A stretch of 64,000 nt of DNA from Oscillatoriales cyanobacterium PMM_0080 (GTDB taxonomy: Bacteria; Cyanobacteriota; Cyanobacteriia; Cyanobacteriales; Microcoleaceae): contig CASBQF010000066.1 in NCBI GenBank assembly GCA_949127775.1, positions 1 through 64,000 of the forward strand, given 5' to 3'. Of this stretch, positions 33,095 through 43,886 are shown in pieces. The position numbers and the translations under genes were made by a program. The notes beneath the pieces are model-generated. The model did no database searches, was not told the origin of the DNA, and worked only from the letters and a program-made list of their open reading frames with translations. Position 1 is the stretch's first letter. Every line of letters begins with the position of its first letter.

Positions 33095-33790
33095 GTGCGA
33101 TTTGACGTTGTTACCCTATTTCCAGATTTTTTCCGGGCTCCCTTGGAGTCTGGACTGATGGGCAAAGCCTTAGCTAAAAAGATTGCTGAGGTGAGTTTTG
33201 TCAATCCCCGCCATTTTACCACAGACAAGCACCACCGAGTCGATGACGAGCCTTACGGTGGCGGGGTGGGGATGCTGATGAAGCCGGAACCAATTTTTGC
33301 GGCGGTGGAGTCACTGCCGATTTTGCCGAGGCGGGAGGTGATTTTGCTGACTCCCCAGGGGGAACCGATGCAGCAGGCGATGTTTCGTGAGTTCGCGACG
33401 GAACGCGATCAGTTGGTGTTAATCTGCGGTCATTATGAGGGTGTGGACGATCGAGTTTTGGATTTAGTCACTCGCGAAGTATCTCTGGGCGATTTTGTGC
33501 TCACAGGTGGCGAAATTCCGGCTTTGGCTCTAATTAATGGGGTTTTGCGCTTGCTGCGAGGAACTGTGGCGAAGGAAGATTCGCTGAAGTTTGAGAGTTT
33601 TGAGGACGGGCTTTTGGATTATCCTCAATATACTCGACCGGCCGATTTTCGTGGTTTGAAGGTTCCTGATGTTTTGCTATCTGGTAATCACGCAGAAATT
33701 GCTCGCTGGCGACGGGAGAAGCAAATTGAAAAAACGCGATCGCGCCGGCCGGATTTATACGAGGTTTGGTTGCAGGAAGGAGGGGAATAG
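33095..33790 (+). CDS. trmD: tRNA (guanine-37-N1)-methyltransferase
   Basis: 231 aa SPOUT enzyme that methylates G37 of tRNAs reading CNN and CGG codons and prevents frameshifting. RFDVVTLFPDFFRAPLESGL, YGGGVGMLMKPEP, LICGHYEGVDDRVLD and the knot region LTGGEIPALALINGVLRLL are canonical. The start is GTG at 33095; no strong ribosome site precedes it. Length fits the family (about 230-250). ispF follows on the same strand after a 90-bp gap. Confidence 0.97.
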   Translation: MRFDVVTLFPDFFRAPLESGLMGKALAKKIAEVSFVNPRHFTTDKHHRVDDEPYGGGVGMLMKPEPIFAAVESLPILPRREVILLTPQGEPMQQAMFREFATERDQLVLICGHYEGVDDRVLDLVTREVSLGDFVLTGGEIPALALINGVLRLLRGTVAKEDSLKFESFEDGLLDYPQYTRPADFRGLKVPDVLLSGNHAEIARWRREKQIEKTRSRRPDLYEVWLQEGGE

Positions 33791-33882
33791 AATAAAGCGC
33801 GATCGAGATTTCTCCCAATATTCAACAGTTAACAGTCAACATCATTCCGGTGCAACCGGAATTGATATCACTTCTTCTATAC

Positions 33883-34362
33883 ATGAACATTCGCATCGGC
33901 AACGGTTACGACATTCACTGCTTAGTTCCAGAACGCCCCCTCATCCTCGGCGGAGTCAAAATTTCCCACGAATTAGGATTACTAGGTCACAGCGATGCAG
34001 ACGTGCTGACTCACGCGATCATGGACGCGATGCTCGGAGCTCTCAGCCTCGGAGATATTGGCCTTTATTTCCCACCGACTGACCCGAAATGGAAAGGTGC
34101 TGATAGTTTAGTTTTGCTAGCACAAGTCAACCAGTTAATATTAGATAAAGGCTGGGAAATCGGCAATATTGACTCGGTTGTGGTGGCCGAACGTCCGAAG
34201 CTGAAACCGCATATTGGCCAAATGCGCGATCGCATTTCTAGCATCCTCAAACTCAACCCAGACCAAATCGGCATCAAAGCCACCACCAACGAAAAGTTAG
34301 GCCCCGTGGGGAGAGAGGAAGGAATCGCAGCCTATGCTGTAGTTTTGCTAGGCCGAAAATAG
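33883..34362 (+). CDS. ispF: 2-C-methyl-D-erythritol 2,4-cyclodiphosphate synthase
   Basis: 159 aa trimeric enzyme of the MEP isoprenoid pathway. The metal site is seen in [20 protein letters not shown] (D-x-H) and [20 protein letters not shown], followed by [40 protein letters not shown] closes the protein. I use the ATG at 33883 ([12 protein letters not shown]) since the frame upstream to GTG 33850 is repeat-like spacer sequence (CCGGTGCAACCGGAATT). No other isoprenoid genes are adjacent. Confidence 0.96.
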   Translation: MNIRIGNGYDIHCLVPERPLILGGVKISHELGLLGHSDADVLTHAIMDAMLGALSLGDIGLYFPPTDPKWKGADSLVLLAQVNQLILDKGWEIGNIDSVVVAERPKLKPHIGQMRDRISSILKLNPDQIGIKATTNEKLGPVGREEGIAAYAVVLLGRK

Positions 34363-34430
34363 AACCGTATAATCTAAAATTGACTGTGGAGTCAATTGTT
34401 TAATCCAAAATCGCTAGGAAACCTGAAATC

Positions 34431-34979
34431 ATGGACACTGACAACTGGGAGTTACAATTTCCTGTAGACGCGGATGTGATCGCGTTGGATAAGGACGATC
34501 GCATAGTCGTGCTAATCGAGGTTCAAATTATTCGAGCTCAAGAAGCAGCCGCCAAACAGAAAATTGTCGATCGCGCGATGGACTGGATCAAAGCTGTGTT
34601 AGCTAAGCTTTCTGAAAAAAACGCGATCGTCCCCTATGCTATGTTTATTGACGCGGAACAAATTTTGATTTTCAAATGGGATGGTGTGAATTTATCCGAG
34701 CCTGTTTGCACTCTCAATACTGGTGAAATAGGTCGCTATTATATGCCTGGGTTTGGCAGTAAATGGCTCTTTGAAAGTACCATTGAGGGGGTGATTCAAT
34801 CGTGGCTGCATGACTTAGATTATAACTGGAAATCAGAAATACCGCCAGCATCGGAGCAGATAGCAGCCATCGGTTTGCTGCCATTACTCGCAGGTGGAAC
34901 AACAAAATCAGGAGTGGAATTAGGTGGCAATCGTATATATCGAGACCAACTTTCTGATGAGTATTACTACAGGGCGTGA
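34431..34979 (+). CDS. Putative nuclease-fold protein paired with a PIN protein
   Basis: 182 aa, not recognised as a named family. PVDADVIALDKDDRIVVLIE then VQ looks like the D...E-x-K core strand pair of PD-(D/E)XK enzymes, but with Gln in place of the Lys. A helix (AAAKQKIVDRAMDWIKAVLA) and strand V-P-Y-A-M-F-I-D-A-E-Q-I-L-I-F-K-W-D-G follow, as in restriction-endonuclease-like folds. With the catalytic Lys replaced it may be a non-cleaving binding domain. The 3' end overlaps the PIN gene by 56 bp. Confidence 0.6.
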   Translation: MDTDNWELQFPVDADVIALDKDDRIVVLIEVQIIRAQEAAAKQKIVDRAMDWIKAVLAKLSEKNAIVPYAMFIDAEQILIFKWDGVNLSEPVCTLNTGEIGRYYMPGFGSKWLFESTIEGVIQSWLHDLDYNWKSEIPPASEQIAAIGLLPLLAGGTTKSGVELGGNRIYRDQLSDEYYYRA

Positions 34980-35529
34980 GGCTGAAGCAATTATGTTGCT
35001 CAGAGATTTGTCCTCATCAGTTAAATTGGTAATACCCAGCATTTGTTACATGGAGGCTTTGTCAGCTTTAGAGGATGAGTTGAAGCGACAAAACTCTTTT
35101 AAGGAACAGCTAACTCGTCAAGTTAGCGAAACAAAGCGAGATGTGACATCTGAATACGCCACATCTCTATATTTTCACTTAGAAGAGTCATTACTCTATT
35201 ATTTCTATCGAATAGATGAAATTAAATTTCGCTTGCGTGAAGCGATAAGTCTGATGTCCCGAAATTCAGAAATGATTGTATTAAATCCAGAGATTGTCCA
35301 AGCAAGCTTAAACGAAACTTTGATCGAAAAAGACCCAACAGACAATTTGATTCTACACTGTATCCTCAGTCATGCCCGATCGCATTCCACAGAAACCAAA
35401 GTATTTCTCAGCGGTAATTTCAAAGAATTTGGCATACCGGCAGTTCAAGATGTTTTGCTAGAGGCGGGGATTACCAAGTATTTCTCTGTCACTAAAAACT
35501 TTCTAGGTTGGCTACAATCTCAGTCATAA
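34924..35529 (+). CDS. PIN-domain protein
   Basis: 201 aa. AIVYIETNFLMSITTGREAE has the first strand, with Glu-Thr-Asn in place of the usual D-x-N/S. IPSICYMEALSALEDEL gives the second acidic position, EKDPTDNLILHCILSHA the third and fourth, and KVFLSGNFKEFGI the typical closing S-G-N-x-x-F. PIN domains are Mg-dependent RNases; large ones like this occur in toxin and RNA-repair systems. It starts with GTG at 34924 inside the preceding gene, so the two are likely co-translated. The 65-residue helical insert between motifs is longer than in VapC. Confidence 0.75.
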   Translation: MAIVYIETNFLMSITTGREAEAIMLLRDLSSSVKLVIPSICYMEALSALEDELKRQNSFKEQLTRQVSETKRDVTSEYATSLYFHLEESLLYYFYRIDEIKFRLREAISLMSRNSEMIVLNPEIVQASLNETLIEKDPTDNLILHCILSHARSHSTETKVFLSGNFKEFGIPAVQDVLLEAGITKYFSVTKNFLGWLQSQS

Positions 35530-35557
35530 TTACACGCAGGTGGTAAACTAAATTCTT

Positions 35558-37333
35558 ATGAAAAATTTCCCTATTTTACATTCAAAGCTGCGCTGGCTGG
35601 CTGTTTTGCTCGCTGTAATTGCAGCCGTCAGTCTCTCTGCTTGCACTGGAGTGCGATCGACTAACTTAACAAACAGACTCATCGTTCCCACTCCCAGTGG
35701 GCCGTCTACCTTCAACTATCCCCTAAATCAGTCAGCCTATAGTGTTTTTGGCTATCTCAATGAAGGATTGATCAACGAAAACGGCTTGACATCGAAGCTA
35801 GAACCCGGTTTAGCTGAGTCCTGGGAAATTTCTAAGGATGGCAAAAAGATTGTCTTCAACCTGCGAGAAGGATTGAAATGGTCTGACGGCGAACCGATGA
35901 CAACTGATGACATTATCTTCACCTATGAAAAGATTTATTTCAATGACAAAATTCCTAGCGGTTTAAAAGATAATCTGAGAGTTGGCATGAGTCGCCAATT
36001 TCCAAAACTCAAAAAACTTGACAGTCGCCGCGTAGAATTTTCAGTAACAGAACCTTTTGCTCCATTTATTAGATATGCTGGCGGAATCCCAATTTTACCA
36101 GCTCATATTTTGCAGGAAGCTGTCACCAATACAGAGGCCAATGGTAAGCTTAAATTCCTGTCTACTTGGGGCACGGATACTGACCCTAAAAAAATTGTCG
36201 GCAACGGTCAATACCGAATGCTGAGTTATACTCCTAATCAGCGAGTTGTCTTAGAACGAAATCCCTATTTTTGGCGCAAAGATGCTGAGGGAAATGCTCA
36301 GCCTTACATCCAGCAAATTGTTTGGCAAATTATCGAAAATACTGACAATCAACTGCTAAATTTCCGATCGGGCGATTTGGATACTCTCGACGTGCAGTCG
36401 GAAGTATTTCCGCTGCTGAAACGGGAGGAAAAACGCGGCAAATATACGGTGTTTAACGGCGGCCCGGACACTGGTAGTGTCTTCATGTGTTTCAACCTGA
36501 ATAAGGGGCGTAATCCTCAAAATCAGCCCTTTGTAGACCCGATTAAGTCTCGGTGGTTCGCGAGTAAGGAGTTTCGGCAGGCGATCGCCTACGGCATCAA
36601 CCGCGATGCCATGACTAACAATATATATCGCGGACTTGGCGCGCCACTGCATTCCCCAATTCCGGCTCAAAGTCCGTTTTACTTGTCTCCAGAACAAGGA
36701 TTGAAAACTTACAGTTACAATCTGGATAAAGCCAAAGAATTACTGTTAAGTGCTGGCTTCAAGTTTAATACTAATAGTGAATTATTAGATGCTGAAGGTA
36801 ACAAAGTCAGATTTACTTTATTAATGGCTGCGGGCAAAAAAGCGCGGGAGCAAATGGGAACCCAAATTAAACAAGATTTGGGTAAACTGGGAATGCAAAT
36901 TGATACGCAGTTCTTGAGTTTTAACACTTATATCGAAAAGCTACGTTTGACTAAAAATTGGGATACTTACCTCGGTGGTTTTAGCGGAGGTACTGAACCG
37001 CACAGCGGGTACAATATTTGGTCTGTCAAAGGTACTTTGCACACTTTCAATCAGGGCCCGTCAGGGGAAGAACCACCGATTCAGGGTTGGAAAGTGGCGG
37101 AGTGGGAGCAGAAAATTGATGACCTTTATGTGAAGGCTTCCCAGGAGCTTGACGAGGCGAAGCGCAAGGAACTTTATGGGGAGACGCAGCAGATTATAGC
37201 CGAACAAGTGCCTTTTATCTACATGGTCAATCCGCTGACTTTTGAGGCGATTCGCGATCGCGTTTCCGGGATTAAATACAGTGCTATAGGAGGCGCTTTC
37301 TGGAATTTGTATGAACTGAAAATTACAGAATAG
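35558..37333 (+). CDS. ABC transporter oligopeptide-binding lipoprotein (SBP family 5)
   Basis: 591 aa periplasmic solute receptor. N-terminal lipoprotein signal with lipobox V-S-L-S-A-C near residue 27. Body motifs: YPLNQSAYSVFGYLNEGLIN, EPGLAESWEISKDGKKIVFN, LREGLKWSDGEPMTTDDIIF, and FRQAIAYGINRDAMTNNIYR. These are DppA/OppA family signatures; ligands may be di- or oligopeptides or nickel complexes. No permease or ATPase is adjacent, which is common in cyanobacteria. larB follows; LarB acts in making a nickel cofactor, but the link is only proximity. Confidence 0.92.
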   Translation: MKNFPILHSKLRWLAVLLAVIAAVSLSACTGVRSTNLTNRLIVPTPSGPSTFNYPLNQSAYSVFGYLNEGLINENGLTSKLEPGLAESWEISKDGKKIVFNLREGLKWSDGEPMTTDDIIFTYEKIYFNDKIPSGLKDNLRVGMSRQFPKLKKLDSRRVEFSVTEPFAPFIRYAGGIPILPAHILQEAVTNTEANGKLKFLSTWGTDTDPKKIVGNGQYRMLSYTPNQRVVLERNPYFWRKDAEGNAQPYIQQIVWQIIENTDNQLLNFRSGDLDTLDVQSEVFPLLKREEKRGKYTVFNGGPDTGSVFMCFNLNKGRNPQNQPFVDPIKSRWFASKEFRQAIAYGINRDAMTNNIYRGLGAPLHSPIPAQSPFYLSPEQGLKTYSYNLDKAKELLLSAGFKFNTNSELLDAEGNKVRFTLLMAAGKKAREQMGTQIKQDLGKLGMQIDTQFLSFNTYIEKLRLTKNWDTYLGGFSGGTEPHSGYNIWSVKGTLHTFNQGPSGEEPPIQGWKVAEWEQKIDDLYVKASQELDEAKRKELYGETQQIIAEQVPFIYMVNPLTFEAIRDRVSGIKYSAIGGAFWNLYELKITE

Positions 37334-37440
37334 TCTGTTGTTATTGGTTATTGGTTATTGGTTATTCGTTATTTGCGATGCCCTGAGCCCTTCGACGCTT
37401 CGCTTAGGATAAACTCCGTCGAAGGGTTAGCTGTTATCAA

Positions 37441-37519
37441 TGCCCAATGCCCAATGCCCAATGCCCAATTCCCAATTCCCAATTCCCAATTCCCAATTCC
37501 CAATTCCCAATTCCCAATA
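37441..37519. repeat. Heptamer tandem repeats (CCCAATG then CCCAATT)
   Basis: About eleven heptamers in a row: GCCCAATGCCCAATGCCCAA switching to TTCCCAATTCCCAATTCCCA. They end three bases before the larB start codon, so they form its 5' UTR. Such short tandem heptamers (STRRs) are typical of filamentous cyanobacteria and vary between strains. Another, TTATTGG-type, series precedes it at 37340-37372. Confidence 0.9.
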
Positions 37520-37522
37520 TTC

Positions 37523-38314
37523 ATGGAACCTGAAATTTTACAGAAGTTACTCGAATCAGTTGCAGCCGGGGATGTTAGCCCGATCGCAGCTTTGGACAAA
37601 TTAAAGCATTTTGACTTTGAACAAGTCGGCGATTTTGCCAAAATTGACCACCACCGCACTCTCAGAACCGGCTTCCCAGAAGTCATCTGGGGCCCAGGGA
37701 AAACACCAGACCAAATTGTTGATATTATCGAGGCCATGCGCGGGCGAAATCCGGCGGTGATGGCGACGCGAATAGAACCAGAAGTTTTCGAGAAATTACA
37801 GCAGAAAATACCCGATTTGTGCTACTACCCAAAAGCTCGAATTTGTGCAATTTCTGCTAAATCTCCAACTCCCCAGCGTCCGGGTACTGTGACTATTATC
37901 AGTGCGGGAACGGCGGATTTGCCCGTAGCCGAAGAGGCGGCTGTGACTGCGGAACTTTGCGGTTTTGGAGTGCAGCGTTTGTGGGATGTGGGAGTTGCCG
38001 GCATTCACCGTTTGCTGAGTAATCGCCACGTAATTGATGATGCTGATGTGTTGATTGCGGTGGCTGGTATGGAAGGTGCTTTGGCCAGTGTGGTGGCAGG
38101 TTTGGCAGATTGTCCGGTGATTGCTGTCCCAACAAGTGTTGGTTACGGCGCAAGTTTTGGCGGAATTGCTCCTTTGTTAACTATGCTTAATTCTTGTGCG
38201 GCTGGTGTTGGTGTGGTGAATATTGATAATGGTTTCGGCGCGGCAATTTTAGCTTGTCAAATTCTTAGAAGTGCCGATCGAATCGGCAGAAAAGCAGAGG
38301 CGCAGAGTACCTGA
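37523..38314 (+). CDS. larB: LarB, pyridinium-3,5-biscarboxylic acid mononucleotide synthase
   Basis: 263 aa. LarB carboxylates nicotinate adenine dinucleotide in the first step of the nickel-pincer cofactor used by lactate racemase-type enzymes. The C-terminal half is AIR-carboxylase-like: [73 protein letters not shown]. The N-terminal half has [20 protein letters not shown] and [15 protein letters not shown] start at ATG 37523, as the frame upstream (to 37358) is repeat-encoded. No larC or larE in the window. Confidence 0.93.
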   Translation: MEPEILQKLLESVAAGDVSPIAALDKLKHFDFEQVGDFAKIDHHRTLRTGFPEVIWGPGKTPDQIVDIIEAMRGRNPAVMATRIEPEVFEKLQQKIPDLCYYPKARICAISAKSPTPQRPGTVTIISAGTADLPVAEEAAVTAELCGFGVQRLWDVGVAGIHRLLSNRHVIDDADVLIAVAGMEGALASVVAGLADCPVIAVPTSVGYGASFGGIAPLLTMLNSCAAGVGVVNIDNGFGAAILACQILRSADRIGRKAEAQST

Positions 38315-38461
38315 ATGGGAGAATGGGAGAGATTAGAGGAGTGTCCCGGAGTGGGAAGAGTTTTGAATTTTGAACTAAAGCGCGGCACATTCAGAAAAAG
38401 AATTCTCTAGAAAAGTTTCAAATTCTCCCCCTCGATCCCTTATTCTCCCCCTCTCTTCTTC

Positions 38462-39151
38462 TTACTTAGTGGCGATCCAAGTCGGATAACCGCAAGAATT
38501 CTCAGTTGTCAACTTTTGGGCCTGATAACTTTTGCTAGTCCAATTAGCTACGGTTTGCAGGTTTTCCGTCAAAGAACTTTCGCTGCCAAACGCTTCAAAT
38601 CCCAAAGTCCACGACGCGGTGCCGTTAATATTTAACTGAGTAATTTCTACAATACAGCCTTGGGGAATTGGTGCTTCGACAGGGACGGACATGAGCGCAC
38701 CTGGGGCGGAAACTTGGTAAAGACGTTGTGCTCGCTTTTTCTTAACTCCTACCCATTTGCCTGTCGCCAGAATATCTGCTGATACTGGTGCCATTGTGTC
38801 GGCACAAATCCACTTCAGCCACTTTTCGGGTTTGCCTTCCCAGCGGTTGCCGAATTGCATCGCCCCGAATTCTGCTTGTCGCCACTTTACTTGTAAATTT
38901 TTCCCGCGCAGCTTGACTCCCAAGTAGTCGCAGCCCGGTATCAGCAAATATAAGTCTTCCCGCTCTTCAGGCGGCGACAGATACCCGCCGAGACTTTCGC
39001 TTCCAAACCATTGCCCGATCGATTTTGGCAACGCACCACCATAAAACCACCGCATTTCCAGACTGGCCCGCATAACTTTTTCCTCCGTTCCACAATTTTC
39101 GTCAAACCCAGACTGGATTTGCCTCGCGCGATCGACTTTTGCGCCTTTCAA
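38462..39151 (-). CDS. Conserved hypothetical protein (possibly CYTH-like)
   Basis: 229 aa soluble protein. After about 25 residues with weak conservation it reads ASLEMRWFYGGALPKSIGQW, ERE-DLYLLIPGCDYLGVKL, RGKNLQVKWRQAEFG and PEKWLKWICADT. The alternation of E-x-R-W-F, D-x-Y-L and V-K-x-R-G-x-x-L-x-V-K resembles a beta-barrel of CYTH type, but key residues are not clear enough to claim it. The true start may be the Met at residue 27 (MRASLEMRW). Divergent from the hli gene. Confidence 0.7.
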   Translation of the reverse strand: MKGAKVDRARQIQSGFDENCGTEEKVMRASLEMRWFYGGALPKSIGQWFGSESLGGYLSPPEEREDLYLLIPGCDYLGVKLRGKNLQVKWRQAEFGAMQFGNRWEGKPEKWLKWICADTMAPVSADILATGKWVGVKKKRAQRLYQVSAPGALMSVPVEAPIPQGCIVEITQLNINGTASWTLGFEAFGSESSLTENLQTVANWTSKSYQAQKLTTENSCGYPTWIATK

Positions 39152-39289
39152 CTCTATCCTCCTCCCTCCGGGGCTCAGAGTCTACTACCCACAGTCAGAT
39201 CGAGACTTTTGAAAAAAAAAGCACACAATCCTTTACAAACCTTCATAAGTCTGTTACATTTATTTACAGTAAGCAAAAAAGCAATTTAG

Positions 39290-39511
<222 letters not shown>

Positions 39512-39651
39512 TGATTTTGTTAAAAATTAAACTGTACGGCTATGGCTCGCAGGCGATACACAAACTGCGCTCCATAGCTTAACTATTTTGAGGGAAGGTT
39601 TGGTGAGACAATTAAAAACAAATATTTAATTGTCATTCGATCGCAAAAATA

Positions 39652-40191
39652 ATGATCAAACGAATTGTGACCATGCTTCTGGTGCTTCTGAGCCTCACTT
39701 TAACCAGTTGTGTATCTAACGTTGTCGGACTCAAAAGCCATATTGATACTGGTGATGGCTATCAATTTCTCTATCCCAACGGCTGGCTACCGATCGCAGT
39801 TGCTAACGGCCCCGATGTGGTGTTCCGCGATTTGATTCAGCAAACCGAGAATGTCAGCGTGGTGATCAGTCCGGTTGCGGGGGACAAAACTTTGGCGGAT
39901 TTGGGAACACCGTCGGAGGTAGGATATAAACTCAGCAAAAATGCGATCGCCCCGGCAGATTCCGGCCGCGAAGCTGAGTTAGTCAATGCTGAATCTCGCG
40001 AATCGCGATCGAAAAATTATTACATTCTAGAATACGCCGTCAAACTCCCAAACCAACAACGCCACAATTTAGCCAGCGTAGCTATTAGCCGCGGCAAACT
40101 TTTTACGCTGAATATCTCCACTACCGAAGAACGTTGGCCGAAGGTTAAAGCAGCTTTTGAGAAAGTCGTTAGGTCTTTCTCTGTTTATTAG
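39652..40191 (+). CDS. psbP: CyanoP, PsbP-like photosystem II lipoprotein
   Basis: 179 aa lumenal lipoprotein; CyanoP helps early photosystem II assembly. The N-terminal signal LLVLLSLTLTSCVSN has a lipobox with Cys near residue 20. The PsbP fold follows: HIDTGDGYQFLYPNGWLPI, VVFRDLIQQTENVSVVISPV, TLADLGTPSEVGYKLSKNAI, YYILEYAVKLPN and RHNLASVAISRGKLFTLNIS. It follows hli on the same strand after 140 bp, but a shared transcript is uncertain. Confidence 0.93.
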   Translation: MIKRIVTMLLVLLSLTLTSCVSNVVGLKSHIDTGDGYQFLYPNGWLPIAVANGPDVVFRDLIQQTENVSVVISPVAGDKTLADLGTPSEVGYKLSKNAIAPADSGREAELVNAESRESRSKNYYILEYAVKLPNQQRHNLASVAISRGKLFTLNISTTEERWPKVKAAFEKVVRSFSVY

Positions 40192-40407
40192 GTTAAAAAG
40201 TTATTGGTTATTAGTTATTAGTTATTAGTTATGGGGAATTGGGTCAAAAGCATTGTGGATTGTGCATTGTTATCAAAGCCAACTAATGACTGATGACTGA
40301 TGACTGAGAGAGAGGGCGGGTTTAGCCATTTTTTTAGGCATTTGTATCATATATCCTTAGCTAAACCCGCCCCTACAAAATGCTAATGACTGATGACTTC
40401 TTAAATT

Positions 40408-41052
40408 ATGAAAACACCAACTTTTGTATTAGCCTCAGCTTCCCCGGCGCGCCGCACCCTGCTAGAAAGTGCTGGCATTCAAGCTGTGATTTGCCCCAGC
40501 GATTTTGATGAAGGGCAAATACAAATGAGGGATGCCAAGAAATTAGTGCAGGTTTTAGCAGAGGGAAAAGCTGACGCTGTAGCTCAGTTTTTGCGGGCTA
40601 ATTCTCACCCCCAAATTCCTAATCCCAAATCGTGTTTGGTGTTGGGATGTGATTCAATTTTGGTCATTGATGGGGAAATTCACGGTAAGCCGAAGGATGC
40701 GGAAGAAGCAATTTCCCGTTGGCAAAAAATGCGCGGTAAAGTTGGTGAACTGTATACAGGTCATGCTTTAATTGATACCAGATTTGACAACCTCGATGAG
40801 GCAATGGATCGATCGCTCATTCGCTGTCAAGTGACGAAAGTTCATTTTGCCGAAGTTACCTCCCGTCAAATTGCGGCTTACGTTGCTACGGGGGAACCCC
40901 TCGCCTGTGCTGGCTGTTTTGCACTGGAAGGTAAAGGTGGCTTTTTTGTGGAAAAAATCGAAGGATGTCATACAAATGTGATCGGTTTGAGTTTGCCTCT
41001 GTTGCGGCAAATGCTCGGTGAAATGGGATATGATGTGGCAGATTTTTGGTAA
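40408..41052 (+). CDS. Maf-family nucleoside triphosphate pyrophosphatase
   Basis: 214 aa. [18 protein letters not shown], the central [19 protein letters not shown] (D-S), W-Q-K-M-R-G-K-x-G-E-L-Y-T-G-H and [20 protein letters not shown] are Maf/Ham1-like motifs. Bacterial Maf enzymes hydrolyse dTTP/UTP or modified pyrimidine nucleotides and can restrain septum formation. Slightly long (usual about 195) because of a loop [15 protein letters not shown] near residue 65 that resembles the CCCAAT repeats in sequence. ATG at 40408. Confidence 0.93.
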   Translation: MKTPTFVLASASPARRTLLESAGIQAVICPSDFDEGQIQMRDAKKLVQVLAEGKADAVAQFLRANSHPQIPNPKSCLVLGCDSILVIDGEIHGKPKDAEEAISRWQKMRGKVGELYTGHALIDTRFDNLDEAMDRSLIRCQVTKVHFAEVTSRQIAAYVATGEPLACAGCFALEGKGGFFVEKIEGCHTNVIGLSLPLLRQMLGEMGYDVADFW

Positions 41053-41069
41053 TCTTATCTACGCATCTA

Positions 41070-41143
41070 ACTCAAGAAACCGGGTTTTTTGGGATTTCTA
41101 CGACTGTAATGCGTCTTCTGTGCAAAAACCCGGTTTCTGACTA
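41070..41143. repeat. AGAAACCGGGTTTT palindromic repeat
   Basis: Left arm AAGAAACCGGGTTTTTTGG and right arm AAAAACCCGGTTTCTGAC flank a 30-bp centre. The same family forms the three-unit array at 12478-12735. It lies between the convergent maf-like gene and RTX gene, where a bidirectional terminator would be expected. Confidence 0.8.
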
Positions 41144-41157
41144 CCCGCGCACAAATC

Positions 41158-42075
41158 CTATCCTAGGGCGATCGCACTGTCAGACACAGAAGTAAACTGA
41201 ATTTGACTCGGCGACACATCTTTCACCAAACCCAAGATATTACCGGTACTAGCTTCGCGAATCACCGTCGCTTGAATGTTTAAAAATCTAAAATCAGCAG
41301 TTTGAATCGTTCCCGGAGGAACAGGGCCGTTGCTACCGTAACTTCTCGCATCGCCAATTGTGGCAAACTTTTCGGTCAAAATAAGGTCGTTTCGCGTCAG
41401 CCCTCCTGCCAATCCAATTACATCTCCTTGGGCTGGATTGTAATCGAGAATAAAATCTGCTGGCACTTCTTCTGTACTCACAGGAAAAGTCCCAATTGGA
41501 CGGGCCTCGTCTGAACCAAATTCCCGCGAAGTTGCTCCCACTTCTCTTTTGAGGACAAACAAATCTGCGCCTTCTTTTCCCCAAAGTCGATCGACTCCAG
41601 CATCACCAATCAGAGTATCATTGCCACTGTCTCCGACTAAAGCATCATTGCCTTGACCCCCTCGAATAAAGTCGTTTCCCGTACCTCCATAGGCTACGTC
41701 ATCACCTTGATTTCCGTTGAGTAAGTCGTTGCCACATTCTCCGTAAAGTATGTCAAAATCTTGACCGCCGCGAATAGTATCATTACCGCAGCCTCCGATT
41801 AAAGTATCGATGCCGCTGTTACCATTCATCAGTTCGGCCGCACCCGAACCTCGCACAAAATCATTACCAGCTAAGGCGCGCAAACCACCAGGAGTATTGC
41901 GCAGAATTCCACTTGCTAATTGAACTACATCGTTATTCGGAGTGAGGTCAAAAAAGTTGGGATCGCTACCAGGATTTAACGGCGCTGTTAGCAATCTGAT
42001 GTTTGGGGGATCGGGAATAATTGGATCGGAATTTTCAGCTAAGGCTCTAATTTCTCCGAGATTTGTTTCTAGCAT
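41158..42075 (-). CDS. RTX (hemolysin-type Ca2+-binding) repeat protein
   Basis: 305 aa. An N-terminal half (PDPPNIRLLTAPLNPGSDPN, FFDLTPNNDVVQLASG) precedes nonapeptides at about 80-165: NGNSGIDTLIGGCGNDTIRG, GGQDFDILYGECGNDLLNGN, GGTGNDFIRGGQGNDALVGD, SGNDTLIGDAGVDRLWG. The C-terminal module (ADLFVLKREVGATSREFGSD, FILDYNPAQGDVIGLAGGLT, NILGLVKDVSPSQ) resembles that of the other RTX protein in this window. Likely type I secreted, Ca-binding; no exporter nearby. ATG at 42075. Confidence 0.9.
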   Translation of the reverse strand: MLETNLGEIRALAENSDPIIPDPPNIRLLTAPLNPGSDPNFFDLTPNNDVVQLASGILRNTPGGLRALAGNDFVRGSGAAELMNGNSGIDTLIGGCGNDTIRGGQDFDILYGECGNDLLNGNQGDDVAYGGTGNDFIRGGQGNDALVGDSGNDTLIGDAGVDRLWGKEGADLFVLKREVGATSREFGSDEARPIGTFPVSTEEVPADFILDYNPAQGDVIGLAGGLTRNDLILTEKFATIGDARSYGSNGPVPPGTIQTADFRFLNIQATVIREASTGNILGLVKDVSPSQIQFTSVSDSAIALG

Positions 42076-42357
42076 CCTAGGTTTCCCCTGTTTTGATTGA
42101 CTTTAGTTGACATTCTGATGTTAACAAAGGTTCCAATTAACAAATCTGCGTGAATCTGCGGTTACAACAATCAAATTACTGTCACAATTGTCCGATACTC
42201 TCCTGCAACAAGTTTAGTTTATTGACACTTGACCGATCGCCCAAATCCGCAAATATTTTGAACATAGCGCCAATAATTCTCGGGATCGCGTACTCTATTA
42301 CCCGTCAGCAGTCAGTTTCGGAAAACCTACTGAGTGCTAATTGTCATCAAACCTTGA

Positions 42358-43659
<1,302 letters not shown>

Positions 43660-43720
43660 CACTTTGGTAGTTGGTGTCAACAACCAGGTCAAACTTCGTC
43701 ACAGACTGCTGTTTACCACC

Positions 43721-43813
43721 GAGGCCAGATCCCCCTAGCCCCCCTTAAGAAGGGGGGAACAAGAAGCATTCAAAGTCCCCCTTAAGAAGGGGGATTTAGG
43801 GGGATCTGGCCTC
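43721..43813. mobile_element. Palindromic element with GAGGCCAGATCCCCC termini
   Basis: 93 bp with perfect ends GAGGCCAGATCCCCCT / GGGGGATCTGGCCTC and inner CCCCTTAAGAAGGGGG palindromes. The core is shared with 28296-28432. It sits after eno, convergent with argC. Confidence 0.85.
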
Positions 43814-43886
43814 GGCTACAAACGAGATTTAATGGTTTTAGGCTTGAGTTGACACTAATGCCCAATGCCAAATTACCCATTACCAA

